Under the pieces are notes generated by a model. That model ran no database searches. It worked only from the letters and a program-made list of their open reading frames with translations, and was not told where the DNA came from. Shown here piece by piece: positions 25,804 to 37,933 of a stretch of DNA of 64,000 nucleotides. The position numbers were made by a program, and so were the translations under genes. The stretch spans positions 23,678,501 through 23,742,500 of the forward strand of contig NC_052668.1 in assembly GCF_016802725.1 (NCBI RefSeq). Direction: 5' to 3'. The DNA is from Solenopsis invicta. Lineage: Eukaryota > Arthropoda > Insecta > Hymenoptera > Formicidae. Positions within the stretch are counted from its first letter, which is position 1. The number at the start of each line of letters is the position of its first letter.

Positions 25804-25805
<2 letters not shown>

Positions 25806-28027
25806 TGAACATGAGGAGAGTAGAGCGGACTCTAGAGCACTTCGTCACACTCCGGAGAAGACAGAGAGGACACGGCGGCTTGTTCTAGTTTACGATTCTC
25901 AAAACGAGAACGTGGAGGGAACTCAGGTACCCGTATGTCCCACGTGGCTAAGAGGTTCCCCCGAAATTGTTGGAGAATTCGGGCGGGTCCGCCGCCGAGA
26001 TGACTCCTGGGGGAGCTCCGATGAAAGATACTCTTTACTCGACTCTCGTCATCCACCATTCTGATGCCCGCATCAAAATTTCGACTACTAAGGTTGCATA
26101 TCTTTAACAGCGTACGGAAAGAGAGAATGCACAGGGTAAAAGATCCTTATTATAAAAAAAAATGATTTTATCGCGTTAAAAAATCGTTTTATCTTATTAC
26201 GATATAAAATTTTATTTTATTGTGTAATAAAAAGTTCGTTTTATATAAAGTAAAATTGCCTGCAAGTTGCCTACAATTATAAGATTTAAATTAATGCATA
26301 ATCTGTGATATTTCTCCCTCTCCTCTCTCGCTTGTTACGAGAAACCGCTGGGACGTATAATTCAGAGATGAATTTATTAATTATGTAACTAATCGATCTG
26401 GACTTGTGATTATATTAATTGTTTGCGGCCTATCCAATTCATTACGTATTAATGTATCGACTGCCTCATTAGAGCTGTGGCGAACATAATCGGAAAAGTT
26501 GGATACAATGGATTATAATACATACCAACGCGACAGCAATCGCTCATGTAGCCAGCCCATATTTAGCGGCAAACATGACCATGTAATTCTCAACATTGAG
26601 TGCGAACTATTGCACGTCAGTATTAGATTAATATTTTTGCACAAAATGCGATATAATTTGATTTTATCATTTTGCAATATTTTAAGTACATCTCGCATTG
26701 CTCATCATTTCCAAATTCATTTTATTTCATTTGTTTCTGTACATGTAAATGCTTTTGTTTAGACCAGCGGTAATTAGACTAAATAATCAAGCGAGAAGAC
26801 AATTTTGCAGAAATGACCGCGATGACGCTTACTCCCGCATAAAAGCAGGCTGCAATAATCGCGCCCGTCTGCAAATCCGTCGCGGACAGTTTTATAATCC
26901 ACCGGTTTTACACCGTCCCTTCATTAATACGGCGGGACAGTAAACGGGGTTAATCCGTGGTGCACGACAACGCGAAAGCACCGAATTCGCCGACTGTATT
27001 GTTCGTAAAGTTTAAAAAAGCGTTTCTACACAAAAAAAGTGTTACGGTTCTCTTACACGGTTTATTTTATCGACTAAAATGCGCTTAAAAAAAAATTATT
27101 TTTTTTCTTCCAGAAGATCTATGTGACTTCCTTTAGAACTGCCGCAGAAACTTTTTAAAGGCGTCATTGCACGATATAGGATAGCGTACATTTTTACGAG
27201 TCTGTTTTATCTTCTGCTTTGGATTATCTCTTCTTTATTTCAAGCAATTTATTTTAAAATATATTTTCAAATGACAAAAGATTTGATCTACGGCGTAAAC
27301 AATTACAGTGCATCTTTCCCACCGATTTTCCAGTATTTTTCTAGTATTGAATCAACTTTTCCTTAACTATTTCATGTTACATTTTTGTAAATACGTTTTA
27401 AATCGTCTGAACTATAAATGTGCAAGAGACAATTGCGTACATTCTAAAAGATCGATAACTGCAAAATAAAGAGTCGGAAGCTCTTACAGAATTTTTGAAT
27501 CAAACTTCTATTTTACGGTATTATATGAGGGGCTCTGGTAAAGCGATTTCATAAAGCGAAAAAGTAAATTGGAGGTATGAGAGGAAAAAGAGTTGGCAAA
27601 GAGTCGGCTTCTGCTTTGATGACTTAGCACGGGTCGCGGCTTTCAAAAAATTCATCGAGCGTTCTAATCGTATCACGGTTTCCTTCTCGCAATAATTACG
27701 CGAAGCACGAACCGGTTTTCCAATAACTCCACGGAGAGAAGCATGAATAGGAAACTTGCGATGGTAGCCACAACCTTCGCAGTTACTTCGTTATCAAGAA
27801 TTTCCGTGTCTCTGATGTCTTCGTGTTACTGATCCATTATACCAACTATAAATACCAAGCGAACTCTTTTCCGCACTCGACATTAAGATGTATATACAAG
27901 AAGTCTCAACAATGTTTAGCTCCGCTCAGTAGTTTATAAAGTCAGTAATGTTCAATAAAATCAATCATGTTACGTCATGTTTCAAAAAAATTGTAATAAT
28001 AAGCTCGAACAAACTCGACTTATTTAT

Positions 28028-28277
28028 ACAAAAAAAAACTCAATATAAGAAAACTCGATAACGAGCAAGAAAATTAACAACAATAATAACGATTTCATTC
28101 TGACCTATTTAACGATAATTATTTAACAATATATTTCTTGGCTGAGAATGACTAACAATAAGTATATAGTTAGAACGTTCCACACAAAATTTTTCATTTA
28201 ATTTTTTAATAAAATTGTTATTGTTTCACCTAATTTTCTTGCTCGTTTTTGTCCTTTTTTATATTGAGTTTTTTAAA
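28028..28277. mobile_element. Foldback element (~250 bp)
   Basis: The left arm (28030-28076) with ACTCAATATAAG and CGAGCAAGAAAATTA pairs with TAATTTTCTTGCTCG and TATATTGAGTTTTTT on the right (28231-28276). Arms are about 45 bp with a small indel and continue as AACAATAATAAC/GTTATTGTT. No coding. Confidence 0.75.
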
Positions 28278-28805
28278 AAATATTGGAATTAAACTTTGTA
28301 AAATTCTTGGAATATTAGCTTTTAATTGCAAAATTATACAAGAGTTAATTCAACGCATAAAATGATCTTTGTCGCAGCGTTTCCCTCTTGGCTCTCTCAG
28401 TACCGTCGTTTTTCCGGTTAGTTTACCGCGGATGGACCATAAATTTACGCCCGAAGGAAACGACGAACAGTTTGTCCCGCCACGAAACAGACACGGACGG
28501 CGCCAAAGAAGACGGCGCGCTTTGAGTTCCTAATCCGTCGGGGAGATTGAAGAACTGTGAAAGAAAGAGTCACGAGAGATATAAAAGGGACCAAGGGTGG
28601 ATTCTAGGACAAAGGGCGGACGAGACCGCGACGAGTGAAAGGATTTGACACGTCGAATGAAAAATTCACACGACAAGACGGATGACGAAGGGACGCGCGA
28701 ACAGAGTAATGTTGAAAAAAAATTCAAGTATCATTCTTCCAAAATGTCAAAATGATCTAAAGGATTGAGCCTATGAAATGTATATGAAATACACAACATA
28801 AAATT
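28278..28805. other. No gene seen
   Basis: CpG-rich and G+C-rich 28.37-28.7 kb without a supported frame. Confidence 0.45.
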
Positions 28806-29404
28806 GCTGGACCAATGAGAATCCAGCATAAACTCGCGCCACACTAAAAAAAATTGTTTTACGAGTATAGTCACAATTTTTTAGTTGCAAAAAAATTAAC
28901 TAAGATAAAATAAATAATCATCAAGTATTGTAATATCGCATATGTTTAGTACTTAACCAATTTAAATAACCAAGACAGAATTTATGTCTAAACTTTTTGT
29001 GAAATTTAGAGAGAAAATTTTTTTTATAGCATCTATTCATGTAAACGTCAATCATACTTGTTATAAAATTTGACTGTAATTATCGATAAGATCTTTTATA
29101 TTTTCTAGAATTATTAAAACGTTGCTGCTATAAAATTCTATGTAACAAAGTATTTTAACAGACAAAAAATAATAAATTTTGTTGCAACATCTTAGGAATC
29201 TATCTACATTAGTAAAACTTTTTAACGCATATTAGCATATAAAGGACCGGAAACTGATGTATCGATTCTAGGGCGATGCCATCTTTTTCGTGAATTAATG
29301 CAATGACATAGTCAACAAAATTCCAAGTTTAAAACTGCAAAAGTCGTCCAAAAACTTGCCGGTTCTCAGGAGATTAATTTGCATAAAATTCCCATTGGTC
29401 CAGC
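28806..29404. repeat. Outer inverted-repeat pair enclosing a mobile element
   Basis: GCTGGACCAATGAGA (28806-28820) and TCCCATTGGTCCAGC (29390-29404) are complementary at 14 of 15 bases. They bracket the family 3 element at 28841-29227. They may be termini of a larger, older element. Confidence 0.45.
28841..29227 (+). mobile_element. Family 3 element, short copy (~387 bp)
   Basis: It aligns end to end with the reverse complement of 46059-46855, minus that copy's central 390 bp. Shared words include ATCGCATATGT, AATTTATGTCT, TTAGAGAGAAAATTTTTTT-like and CTATAAA-TTCTA. The ends, CACTAAAAAAAATTGTTTTAC and the diverged complement on the right, are terminal inverted repeats. Noncoding. Confidence 0.75.
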
Positions 29405-31835
29405 GGCCTTAAGCTATGCTTATATTATACTATACATTTTATGTAAAACAAGCTTTACGTAATGTTCGGTCTCGTAAGACGGAAAAATACTTTTAATATC
29501 TCTTTTATGTCCTGACAAGAGGCATTGTATTAGTATTAGCCTGAAACAACAGTGTCACCCAGAGCGTTAATTAAATCTTTCAACGGCCTCTCTGAATGGT
29601 CTCCGACGCACGTGCGACATGACCGCACCGCGACCGCATCCGTCATTGCGATCATTACGGGATCGTTGGCACGTCGTCGCCACGCGACGGAAGACGCTGG
29701 CACTGCAGGTATTCCGTCCCGGGAATGCAAATGGCCCCGCCGCGGATGGTAATATGCAGATTAATCCGGCCAGCCAGCCGGCCCGAAAACTCCTCGTAAC
29801 TATTCTCATTCCCGGGCGGAGAGAGTGTGCCGAACTGTTCGCCGCAAATCCCGGCTGGGTTCTTACGACAATTGTCTCTCGCGCGGGCGAGAGGATCGGG
29901 TTTCAAAATTTTTATCCCGGGAGAAAAAACTTGAGCTCGAGAAACTTGAATGTCGAGAAATGGCACTCCGACAAGTTTTCTCGGATCTTTTATTTGACAT
30001 TTCATTATTAGGATACTTAATGATAGATAAACTGACAAGATATTATGATAAAATTGCTCAGAAAAAGTCGATTCAAGAGTATCGATCGAACGAATATTTG
30101 AATGAAAAGTTGCGGAAGAAATTTATATCAGCCTGTAACGATTTTAATTCATTCAATCAGGTATAATAAAGTTTATCAAATCCGGTTTGCGTCACTTTCG
30201 AAATAAACACCTCATTTAGGGCAAAAGGGATGCTGGGTTTGTCGACAGAATTACTACCGCGGGAATTACTTCGTGAAATTTTCGCAAATCGTCCTGGGAC
30301 GTAGGCAGAAATCTGATTTCCAAGTTTTGCCGGAAGCTTGGGGATTGTTTCGGAACTTAAATTGGGGTTGGCGCTATTACCAAGATGGATTAAGAGATGC
30401 TTGATAAACGTCAGGTAGAGCATCATGACGCGTAACAATCTTCGTTAATATATTCTATATCGTATTAATCAATCTTTACAAAATTTTCTGAAAACTTCAG
30501 TAGAAAAAAACCATCTTCCTCTGTGTTACCAACAAATAATAAAAGAAAGGAGATACAATATTTACCTACCTCTATATTCATATTATATTAAATTTGTATT
30601 CTTCCCTATTGGCACGAAAATTGTAACTCGTCTCACTCGAATCATGCTTGTGTCACAATTACAGTAAATCAAGTTATTGTTGGTTTGTTAATGGCAAGCA
30701 AATCTCCGTGCTGGGACAGATATTATCGTACGTACAGACTCCATAACGCATCGTTATGTTTGAATTGAGCATACTAATAGAACAATCGAAAAGTTTTCAT
30801 AATTATTAATAAAATTAAATCAAGCCAATCTCCATTTTATAACAAATATTCAAGTCTATGCTTGCTTCTAATATTTATAAAATAGTTTAAGAAAGATGTA
30901 TCAGTATGGCTTTTTCAAATAAAAAAATTTCATTTATTTTGAAAAAAGATAAATTTGTATTAATTATTTAATGCAGCATTTAATTCTAAAAAATTTTAAT
31001 TCTACACATTATAATAAAACCAACATTTAAAAAATAAAAGTAATTTAATAAATTTCTCTAAAAGTTAAAAGAAAAAAGATAAAAATAAGATTATAAGGTT
31101 TTTACACTGCGCGTAATATCTAATTACATTAAAAATTTTGATTTACTTTGTCTCTGGCATTTTGTCGCAAATTTTATTTCGATATTTTACGAACGACATT
31201 TCAGGTAATAATTACGTAATTGTAATAAATGGTAATAAACAGCTGCCAATATTTCTGGATATCAATGACGATCGAACCAACACGAACCGCGAAAAATTTG
31301 CGTACTCGAGAACGCCGGGGCAACACGGTGAAAACAATTCGTCTCAATAATGCCACTCGGGAAATATCGATGTTATTTTATTGAAAGGGTAGCTGGGTGC
31401 GAATAATACCGCCATAAATCATAGAGACGCCGCGTAGACAAATGTTTCGCTGTACGAACGTAAATGAACGAAGCGGAAGCGCGCATTGGTGTACCGTATT
31501 TTTATTTCGTATCCAGAGATCGCTCTAAATCTAAAAAAATAATAAAATCAAAATCAAATAAAATTAGACACGTATGATTCAATCTGCGTATGCGACTTGT
31601 GTCTGCAACGATGAAAACAGGTTTAATGCAGGAAAATAATTAAACAAAATAAACGTTATTTCTATGTCCCGCCTTACCAATACCTTCAAATAAATTTTTT
31701 ATATTTAATATAACGGATTTATTTTCGCGATGCAGACGTGCATGCTCTTGGTCGCTAATTGATCCTTCGGACTGATTTATCGCTTGGAGATTTCGTGACA
31801 ACCCTTTCCGCATCCAGGAGGAGGTTATCACTCAC
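29405..31835. other. No convincing gene
   Basis: Open frames at 29.55-30.17 kb occur on both strands of a CpG-rich patch and lack support. A plausible minus-strand donor (TTG|GTAAGG, near 31.67 kb) follows an open frame containing NLFEGIG, but no acceptor was found. Confidence 0.4.
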
Positions 31836-31925
31836 CGGTGCATCGGCGCATCTGCCGCGAACATCGTGTAATTCCTCGGGAACGAGGTTGACTCTGGAGG
31901 CGGCAGGTGGTTTCCGAGACCGAGT
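31836..31925 (-). CDS. Candidate 90-nt exon, function unknown
   Basis: A long pyrimidine tract (CTTCTCTCCCCTTTGTCT) and a CAG acceptor precede exactly 90 nt, which end at a GTGAGT donor on the minus strand. All three frames are open. One reads LGLGNHLPPPESTSF and continues Pro/Ser-rich, and another starts TRSRKPPAASRVNLV, so the frame is not decided. Because 90 is a multiple of three, the exon could be skipped without a frame shift. It lies 3 kb downstream (minus sense) of the 34.9-kb candidate, which ends in phase 1. Short length limits confidence. Confidence 0.38.
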
Positions 31926-32647
31926 CTGATCGATAGACAAAGGGGAGAGAAGCAGGCCTGATGACGAGGCGACGATCGACGGCGTTATTACTCAACGTCC
32001 GTCTCGCGATGTCGATCGCATACGCGTCCGAGAGATAGAAAGAGAGAAACGATAATAATTAATGTCGCTTTTCCTATCCGAAACTTTTCCGCCACGTAGC
32101 CGTGACCGAGCACGTGCGCGCATTCCCGCCACGTACGTAAAATACGCGACATGTCACGAGTGTTTCGCCGTGCCGAAAGTTTCCGACCCGAAAACTGGAT
32201 TTTCCGCGCGATCGTGAGTAACGGTACGCTGCGTGTCTTTGTCACTACCGGGAGAAGATAATATTACTCATCAGGAATGGAAATCGCATACTTGATGACC
32301 AAGCATTGTCAACTTCGTGAGATATTTCAGTCGTATAAATGCACGACCGTAACTGACGGATTCTTAAGTAGTAATTACAACGCGAAGGATTATTAGAATT
32401 CTCAAGTATGCAAATTCCTAGAATATATGCATACATTTAGAAAAATTAAAATATTTCGTTCGATACGCGGAAAAGTTTTTTTATGCTCAAATAAATATAT
32501 TCGATATTTATTTTAACATTTTCTCGATTTAAGTAAATATTAGCTGGTGCAATTTTTAAACTTATCAAATATTTTTTTTAATCAAGGAAACGATATTAAA
32601 ATAAATATATTTATTAAACATAAAACAATATTTTTCAATTTATATTC

Positions 32648-32767
32648 AACTAAACATTGGGTTGATTCAACAATTATTTAGTAGCACAAAAAAATAAGGA
32701 ATAATTCATTCATGCCAACTATTAACATTTTTTAATCAAGAATTAATCAAATCAACTCATTTAGTTG
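32648..32767. repeat. Small inverted repeat
   Basis: CAACTAAACATTGGGTTGATT pairs with AATCAACTCATTTAGTTG (about 18 bp with a gap), spaced by 80 bp of A+T-rich DNA. Confidence 0.4.
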
Positions 32768-34038
32768 TATGTACTAAACTAAATATTTTTCGATCATTTT
32801 CTTTCGGTATGGAATATATTTATTTATAGATTATATATTATTATAGAATATATATCAAATTAATAATGTAATTAATTTCTACATTATCGACAATAGTTTC
32901 TCTTCTTGTAAAATCATTCGTCGTATCAAAATTATAACAATCATTATCTTCACAATTTAATCGTATATACGATGTGTAATAACTGAAATCTTCTTCAAAT
33001 AGTGTCTGGCAAACAGATTTGCGCACAAAAAGCCGGAAGCATTGGCGATCGTACGAAAGTAAGAATCTCGTTCGATCACCGCGACTCGAATGCAATTTTT
33101 CAACGGGTCTTTTACGGAAGAGGAGTGAATTCCCTCTTGACAGAGGGGAAGTAATTCTGCATTAATAAAAGCCAAGGAATTTCCGTTCGAGCACGAGCGA
33201 GTTGTTACCGCGGGAATGCATACTCGCTCTCAAGCAGTCCCGGCACGTTTTTAAAGTGTCTCCGGTGTCAAACACTCCTTTCGCGGAAAAGTCCGGGAAG
33301 ACGGGCGCGCTTTCTCCCGACGTCCATTCCCCGGAGAGGATTTTCGCGAATTCGTTTCGGCTGTATTTTCCACCCTCGAGCCGGATACGTTCCGTGGGGC
33401 GCGTAACGTCGCCGAGATGTCTTTTCGTGGAACAATATTTTCGTTCCGTTTCCGCGCGGCCGTTTGTCCCTTTCCTCCCCCCCCCCTGCCCCCTTTTCCT
33501 CTTTACGTCGCAGGCTGGAGAGAAGAGAAGATGTACGTCGATCGACGTTATCGTATACGGCAGATCGAATTCCGGTCGTTCGCCCGTATTTGTCGATCGA
33601 CGACCTTTATCTGTTGAACTGTGTTATATTGCGAAATTCACGTCCGTGTTTTTCACGCGATTAGACAGGGACAATCGAAGAGGCTGCGGGTTCCGAACGA
33701 GTTTCGTTTCGAATTTCATTTGGGAATCCGAGAATCGTATGCACCTCTCGCGCGAGGAAGAAGAAAATATTCGCAAAGAAAAGTATCACGAATTATGTAA
33801 AAATATTGTTTCAACGTTCTTTTCGGGAGATAGAATAGAATTTCTCAATGTAGGAGTGAATAAATCGATTCGCGCGAGCGTATCACAGTGCTTACGCAAG
33901 ATCCATCAAAACTACACGGTATCGCGGTACGGCGAACATTTTCGTACGTCTATCAAAACTTTGATAATACTGAGATCTCGATAGAAAGATGCAGCGGTCG
34001 GTCCACGAGTCGGCAAAGAGGGTGCAAAAGAGAAGCTA

Positions 34039-34095
34039 CGGAGGAGAAGCAGGAGGAGAAGGAGGAGGAGGAAGAGGAAAATCGAAAAGAGGGAT
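34039..34095. repeat. Polypurine (GGA)n-rich tract
   Basis: Imperfect GGA/GAA triplets on the plus strand, 34.04-34.09 kb. Triplex-prone composition. Confidence 0.85.
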
Positions 34096-34923
34096 CGTGA
34101 GATGTGGGTCGGTGATCGATTGCGCCGGTACATGCACAATAACCGAGGGATGAAGCCATGTATCCGAGCTAAACAGCCCATTTGCCCGGTACAATGAAAG
34201 CGACGTCGCTGTGGGCCCGACTTAATTACCAGAGGCTGCCTTTGGCAAACGGTGGCGAGAGGGACGAGGGGGCGAGGCTTTATCAGAAGCGCCTTATACG
34301 GCCGAGCTTTGTTTAATGGCCGCGCAAGAATGCGAATTTGGCGACACGCCTAGGAATCTAATCTAAGAAGCTATCCCGGAGCCGCCTCTTGAATTCACCC
34401 CCGAGTTAGTGATACTCGAGCGATTATGAATCACGTTAGCTATTATTACGGTAACGCGCCTTCACTGATTTATCGTCGCCGCGGAGTATTACTGCATTTA
34501 CCGAACACTAAATCATTCGTTTTAAAATACGGCTTAAAATATTTTTGTACGGAATCGCAATCGTGAAGTTTTTTTTCGCTGCTCAAGTTATATGAGAATT
34601 TTTCTCTCTCTTTCTCTCGAAAGGTGGGTCGCGTAAAATCGACTCACAGTCGAGAAAAATGCGTCCTTTGTTAGAAAGTCGCCTATAACGGAGTTCGGCG
34701 CGGATTGTATAAACCACTTTCGTCCTTGTCTCCTGCATAACGCGCATGATGCATCGCGACGCGACCGGGCTCCATTTTCCGTGGAAACAAAACAGTTTCC
34801 CGATAGTTTCCGGGATGGGGAGCGCGCGAAAACGAAGGAAGCACTTCGCCATTAGTCTGCGCGAAACTGTTGGTATGTATCATTCTGTAACGAGGGCAAA
34901 TTGCGAATCCGCGCTACACTTAC

Positions 34924-34980
34924 CGGAGTTTTCATAAAGTTCGCCGGGCGGGAGAGGCCACTGCATTAGACGAAAGATAC
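34924..34980 (-). CDS. Candidate 57-nt exon, function unknown
   Basis: On the minus strand a T-rich tract ending TGTTCCAG is followed by 57 nt and then a perfect GTAAGT donor. Two frames contain stops. The third is open and reads IFRLMQWPLPPGELYENS, with phase 1 at both ends. An ATG inside (MQWPLPP...) could make it a first coding exon instead. It sits in a moderately G+C-rich patch. No family is recognised. A minus-strand location is consistent with the 12-kb and 31.8-kb exons, but joining them is inference. Chance pairing of good splice signals over so short a span cannot be excluded. Confidence 0.38.
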
Positions 34981-35395
34981 CTGGAACACAAAACGAAAAG
35001 AACATCTTTAACTCGCGCAGAAACTACGTTAGCAGAGAAACTTCGAGTTACGCGGAGTCTCAAATCTCGGCAATTAGCCGGACTATCGCGACGCTCATCT
35101 TCTCAACGAGGTAAATCACTCGCTAATTGCAGCTTCTTTATTAGATACCTGTTATCCCGGTATATTAGTGAACAATATTATGAGATCAATGCTATTCTTA
35201 AAGAGCATATTTCGAAACAACGCGTCGCTTTTTATCGCTTGCTTTCAAAATAAATAAAAGAAAATAGCCGTAAATTTACGAGATAAATTTTTCTCTCAAA
35301 TATGAGGAATAAAAATTGAAAAAAAATCATATTTAAATCCACCATAACAATTGCAAGTCAATAATATTTAACAAATTATAATTAAAAAATTTTTA
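34981..35395. other. No gene seen
   Basis: CpG-containing to 35.1 kb, then A+T-rich. Confidence 0.45.
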
Positions 35396-36230
35396 AATGA
35401 CGTATATTAAAAATCTTAGGAAGAAAATGTCGTATAAAAATAATATTGCAAATAAAGATTGCAAGTTTTTATCACCCTGAATATGACCATATTATAATAT
35501 TTTTGTTCAAAAATATCGTACATGATTTACATTTTATAACAAAATTATTATAATTTATGTGACTATTTCAATACCAAAAAAAAAATTGAATTCCATTAAA
35601 TTAAGAAATTCTACAAAGTAAACGCAGTTTCTTTAAAGTTTATTATGTTTGTAATAAAAATGATAATATCAATATTTTATAAATATATAAACATAGTTAA
35701 TATAGTAAAAATTTTTCAAAGTTAAAATTGAAAAGAAAATTGATTAATTTTAAGTTTCGTTGTATAATATTTTATATATTTCATAATATGATTTAAAACA
35801 CCTATATTTTTAGCACTGTGCTTTGCAATTTCATTAATGAAATTCTTAAATGATAAATTTTAAAAGTCTTATAGAGAAAATATTGCAAATAAAAGTTGCA
35901 AGTTTTTGCAACCCTGAATATGACTATATTTTTATTTAAATATGTCATATATAATTTACATTTTATAACAAGATTATTGTAATTAATTTGACTATTTCAA
36001 TATTCAAAAAAAATTAAATTACACTAAAGAAAAAAAGAAAAATAAACACAGTTTTTTCTGTACTTCATTAAGTTTGCAATAAAAATGATAATATATTAGT
36101 AATTTTTAAAAATAATAAAAAACTGATTGCTTTTAAGTATTGTTATAAACAATATTTTATATGTTCACAGTTTAGTTTAAAACACTTGTATTCTTAGTAA
36201 TATGTTTTGCAATTTTATTGATGAAATTAA
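35396..36230 (+). repeat. Tandem duplication, two ~0.4-kb units
   Basis: Unit 1 (35396-35847) and unit 2 (35848-36230) share ordered words: ATATTGCAAATAAA, TTGCAAGTTTTT, CCCTGAATATGAC, TTTACATTTTATAACAA, AATAAAAATGATAATAT, TTTAAAACAC and TTTGCAATTT. Unit 2 is shorter by internal deletions. Very A+T-rich, noncoding on both strands. Confidence 0.8.
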
Positions 36231-36704
36231 AAACGAACGTATAACTAATTATTAACTTGCGTAGAAATAAATATTGTAATGTGTCGCTATACTCCTTTAT
36301 CACAAAACGTAAACAGAAATATATTTTTCATGTAATTTATGTTGTAATATTTTTTTCGGTAGAGAGATGTAATCGTGAAGATTTATTTATGATAAATTGC
36401 AAGTGAGATAAGAAGGGATGATAACATCCCGCCGGAAACGAACTTCCGTGTCTAATAGCAATGATATTCCGCGCGCAACACCGTCCTCCGATTTCACACG
36501 TCGAAGAAGGGTTCACGAAGATCTCCCCTGGCGTCGGTTACTCCAAAGTTAAAGGGAGAAAACGAGGCAAACCCCAGAACGTTCGACGGCACGAGCGAAC
36601 GTCCGAGGAAGAGAGCAGAGTCCTCCCTTTTATTTCAATCCTCCGTCGTCACGCTGCACACGCGAATCCGAGCACATCCGGAAGACAGGGAGAGAGACAG
36701 TCGA

Positions 36705-36764
<60 letters not shown>

Positions 36765-37933
36765 GGCGAGAGATACGAGTGGATCGTCTCTGCAAACGCG
36801 CCCCAAACGGGTTGGCCTGAGTGGTTTCCCGTGTTCGGTGTCGCGCACACACGACGACGGCCGGTCGACGCGGTACACAGTCGGCGGAGTTACGTATTTC
36901 ATGCGCACCCGGTAGAAGCGGAGGCAAAGGAGAACGAGTCCTCGAGACTCGTCCTCGCGCGGAAGAACTACGCCACGCAAAGGGTACAAGCTGCACGTCG
37001 GTGCCGTCGGTGGTCGAGTATTTTCGCGCTGCGAAGGCAGAATGCGAATGTTCGTCTCCTCGCTCGAACCGGCGCCGCGGCGTCGTCGCCAGCGCGTTGG
37101 TCGAAACTCACGAGTCTCTACCGAGGGTTTTCCTTATGGGCTTGTTACGCACGCGTCTCTTACGCGTTATCTGGACGGACGAGTGCCTCTCGACGAACTT
37201 CGACGTATTTCGACATTATAAATTCGCCACGCGAATATACGCTGTATGTACACGCGAGGTCGTTTAAAGTTGTTAGATACCCGCGTTCAGAATATTTACA
37301 AAGCTCTCGCGTCATCGTAATTATAATTATTTTCGTATTTTATTTGATAGCACGGAGGCAAATAAGATAATGGAATAATAAATAAACACTAACGTGGGAA
37401 GGAAAAACGTATTTATTTCATTCACTATTTGCAGGGTTGGGGTTAATATATTTTTTAAATTTAATTAAATTAAAGTAAAGTTAAGGTTACAATTTAAGTT
37501 CAAGTTAAGTCAAATGAAATAAAAGTTGACTTATAAAATCAATTTAATTACGTTAAAAGTTATATTAACTAAAAACTATAAACTAGTAGTCAAAAGTTAT
37601 GTTAAAATTAAACAAACTCAAATTAAATTAAAAGTTAATTTTGAAAAACATTACTCGTAATAAATTAAAAATTTCTAAGTTTTCAAAGTTAGGTTTAAGA
37701 CAATTTGGATCATCAAAAAAATGTATATTTTATTTGTAAATTAAATTTATATGAAATAGCAAAAAAATATTGTTTTTTTATGTAGACATATATTTTTATT
37801 TATAATTATTTTTTTTTACATAAATACATTTTTAACTTAGCAAACAAAGTAATTTAAATGGTTTGAACAGTTTCAAAAATAATTAAAAGTTAAAAATTAA
37901 ATTATTTAAAATTATTTAACAACAAAAGATCAA
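36231..37933. other. CpG-rich promoter-like patch (36.43-37.33 kb) then A+T-rich DNA
   Basis: The patch has open frames up to 179 codons on both strands, full of Arg and Ser, which I read as composition artefacts. A sharp switch to A+T-rich DNA follows at 37.33 kb. At 37.44-37.7 kb there is cryptic AAGTTAA-like repetition. Confidence 0.4.
36707..36762. repeat. (GA)28 microsatellite
   Basis: The longest dinucleotide run in the window, inside a CpG-rich patch. GAGA tracts are common at insect promoters, so it may matter for chromatin, but position alone does not show it. Confidence 0.95.

Larger units (their letters stand above)
23929..28027. other. No gene seen; CpG-rich and (GA)n-rich at 24.1-26.1 kb
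   Basis: Open frames around 24.37-24.91 kb are long only because of biased composition and (GA)n. Overlapping frames on both strands are equally long. The 26.1-28.0 kb part is A+T-rich. Confidence 0.45.
31926..34923. other. No convincing gene
   Basis: The longest open frame of the window (260 codons, plus strand, 33202-33984) lies here in CpG-rich DNA. It has no recognisable domain, and its first part is Pro/Ser/Arg-rich, as expected from composition. Confidence 0.4.

Noticed and set aside
28028..28277. Possible CRISPR-like or palindromic prokaryotic repeat
   Set aside because: A single inverted pair, no regular repeat-spacer series anywhere in the window, and eukaryotic context.
33202..33984. 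Longest open frame (260 codons, plus strand)
   Set aside because: CpG-rich DNA with few stop codons. No domain, no splice context, residue content follows base composition, and other frames are open across the same span.
36821..37370. 148- and 179-codon overlapping plus-strand frames
   Set aside because: Two overlapping frames are both open, rich in Arg/Ser, next to (GA)28. Better explained as promoter-like CpG-rich DNA.
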